Below are positions 63,669 to 64,000 of a DNA stretch of 64,000 bases, piece by piece. This DNA is from Chamaea fasciata (Eukaryota > Chordata > Aves > Passeriformes > Sylviidae), in NCBI GenBank assembly GCA_029207755.1, contig JARCOQ010000003.1, positions 94,132,646 through 94,196,645 on the forward strand, read 5' to 3'. The position numbers were made by a program, and so were the translations under genes. Positions within the stretch are counted from its first letter, which is position 1. Each line of letters opens with the position of its first letter. Under the pieces are notes generated by a model that saw only the letters and a list, made by a program, of their open reading frames with translations, was not told where the DNA came from and ran no database searches.

Positions 63669-64000
63669 GTAAAGTCCAAACATACGTGAACCTCTTGCTT
63701 TGTAAACTGCTTGTCTTGTACCTTTGTGACCCAAATCTTGTTATGATTCATTGACTTGATTGAATTCTATGCTTTTTTTACCTCTTCACTATAAGATAAT
63801 CTGTATTAACCACATCCATCTGATACACAAGTTTACCCGTTTTCAGTTAAATTTACACCATCCTCCTCTTTAGTATATATTCATCTGTATCTACATACTT
63901 GTTTTGGGTGCGATAAACTTCTGAAATTTGCTTTTGGGACTGAACTACTTTAGTTTATACCCAGCTGTTAGTATTCCTGGTTTGTTGCTTTTTACCCTAA
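63669..64000. other. start of the following intron; nothing else seen
   Basis: AT-rich sequence after the candidate donor at 63669. Overlapping minus-strand ORFs at 63537-63751 are shadows of the candidate exon. Confidence 0.4.

Overview
The window is vertebrate nuclear DNA, almost certainly from a bird. The evidence is several CR1 LINE fragments with the avian-type 3' end, one long avian LTR-type repeat, long introns or intergenic DNA, abundant A/T homopolymer tracts and a classic CpG-island promoter. Nothing looks bacterial, plasmid-borne or phage-like, and I saw no rRNA, tRNA, CRISPR or operon structure. Nearly all open frames are chance ORFs in non-coding DNA.

Layout. 1-2.1 kb holds two possible coding exons on the + strand, at 16-104 and 1914-2077. 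They are phase-compatible and would be the 3' end of an upstream gene. From 2.1 to 46.6 kb is a gene desert or very large introns. It contains a hairpin pair (10.9 kb), a decayed CR1-like reverse-transcriptase fragment (11.2-12.1 kb), an AT-rich block (18.5-19.0 kb) abutting an orphan CpG island (19.07-19.55 kb), a perfect 26-bp palindrome (22.46 kb), a CR1 3' end (26.6 kb), a ~1.05-kb LTR-type element (28.7-29.7 kb), a 50-bp poly(A) (38.4 kb), an old CR1-like tail (39.2 kb) and a possible 41-nt micro-exon (39.97 kb).

From 46.6 kb a second gene begins on the + strand. A 12-bp minisatellite leads into a ~0.8-kb CpG island with a (CCCT)n tract and a well-supported first coding exon (47456-47563, starting MWKLNKSSK). 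A ~16-kb first intron follows, holding a 141-nt pure pyrimidine tract and two CR1 pieces in swapped order. A candidate second coding exon lies at 63555-63668. Both exons are a whole number of codons, so the frame carries through, and the gene continues beyond the window. I do not recognise the protein. An alternative Ala/Arg-rich first exon lies in the same island at 47062-47123.

I found no convincing new biological system. The most checkable observations are the 26-bp palindrome, the 44-nt imperfect hairpin, the 11-bp tandem array with one inverted unit that places four nuclear-receptor-like half-sites one helical turn apart, the two alternative first exons, the orphan CpG island and the swapped CR1 pieces.
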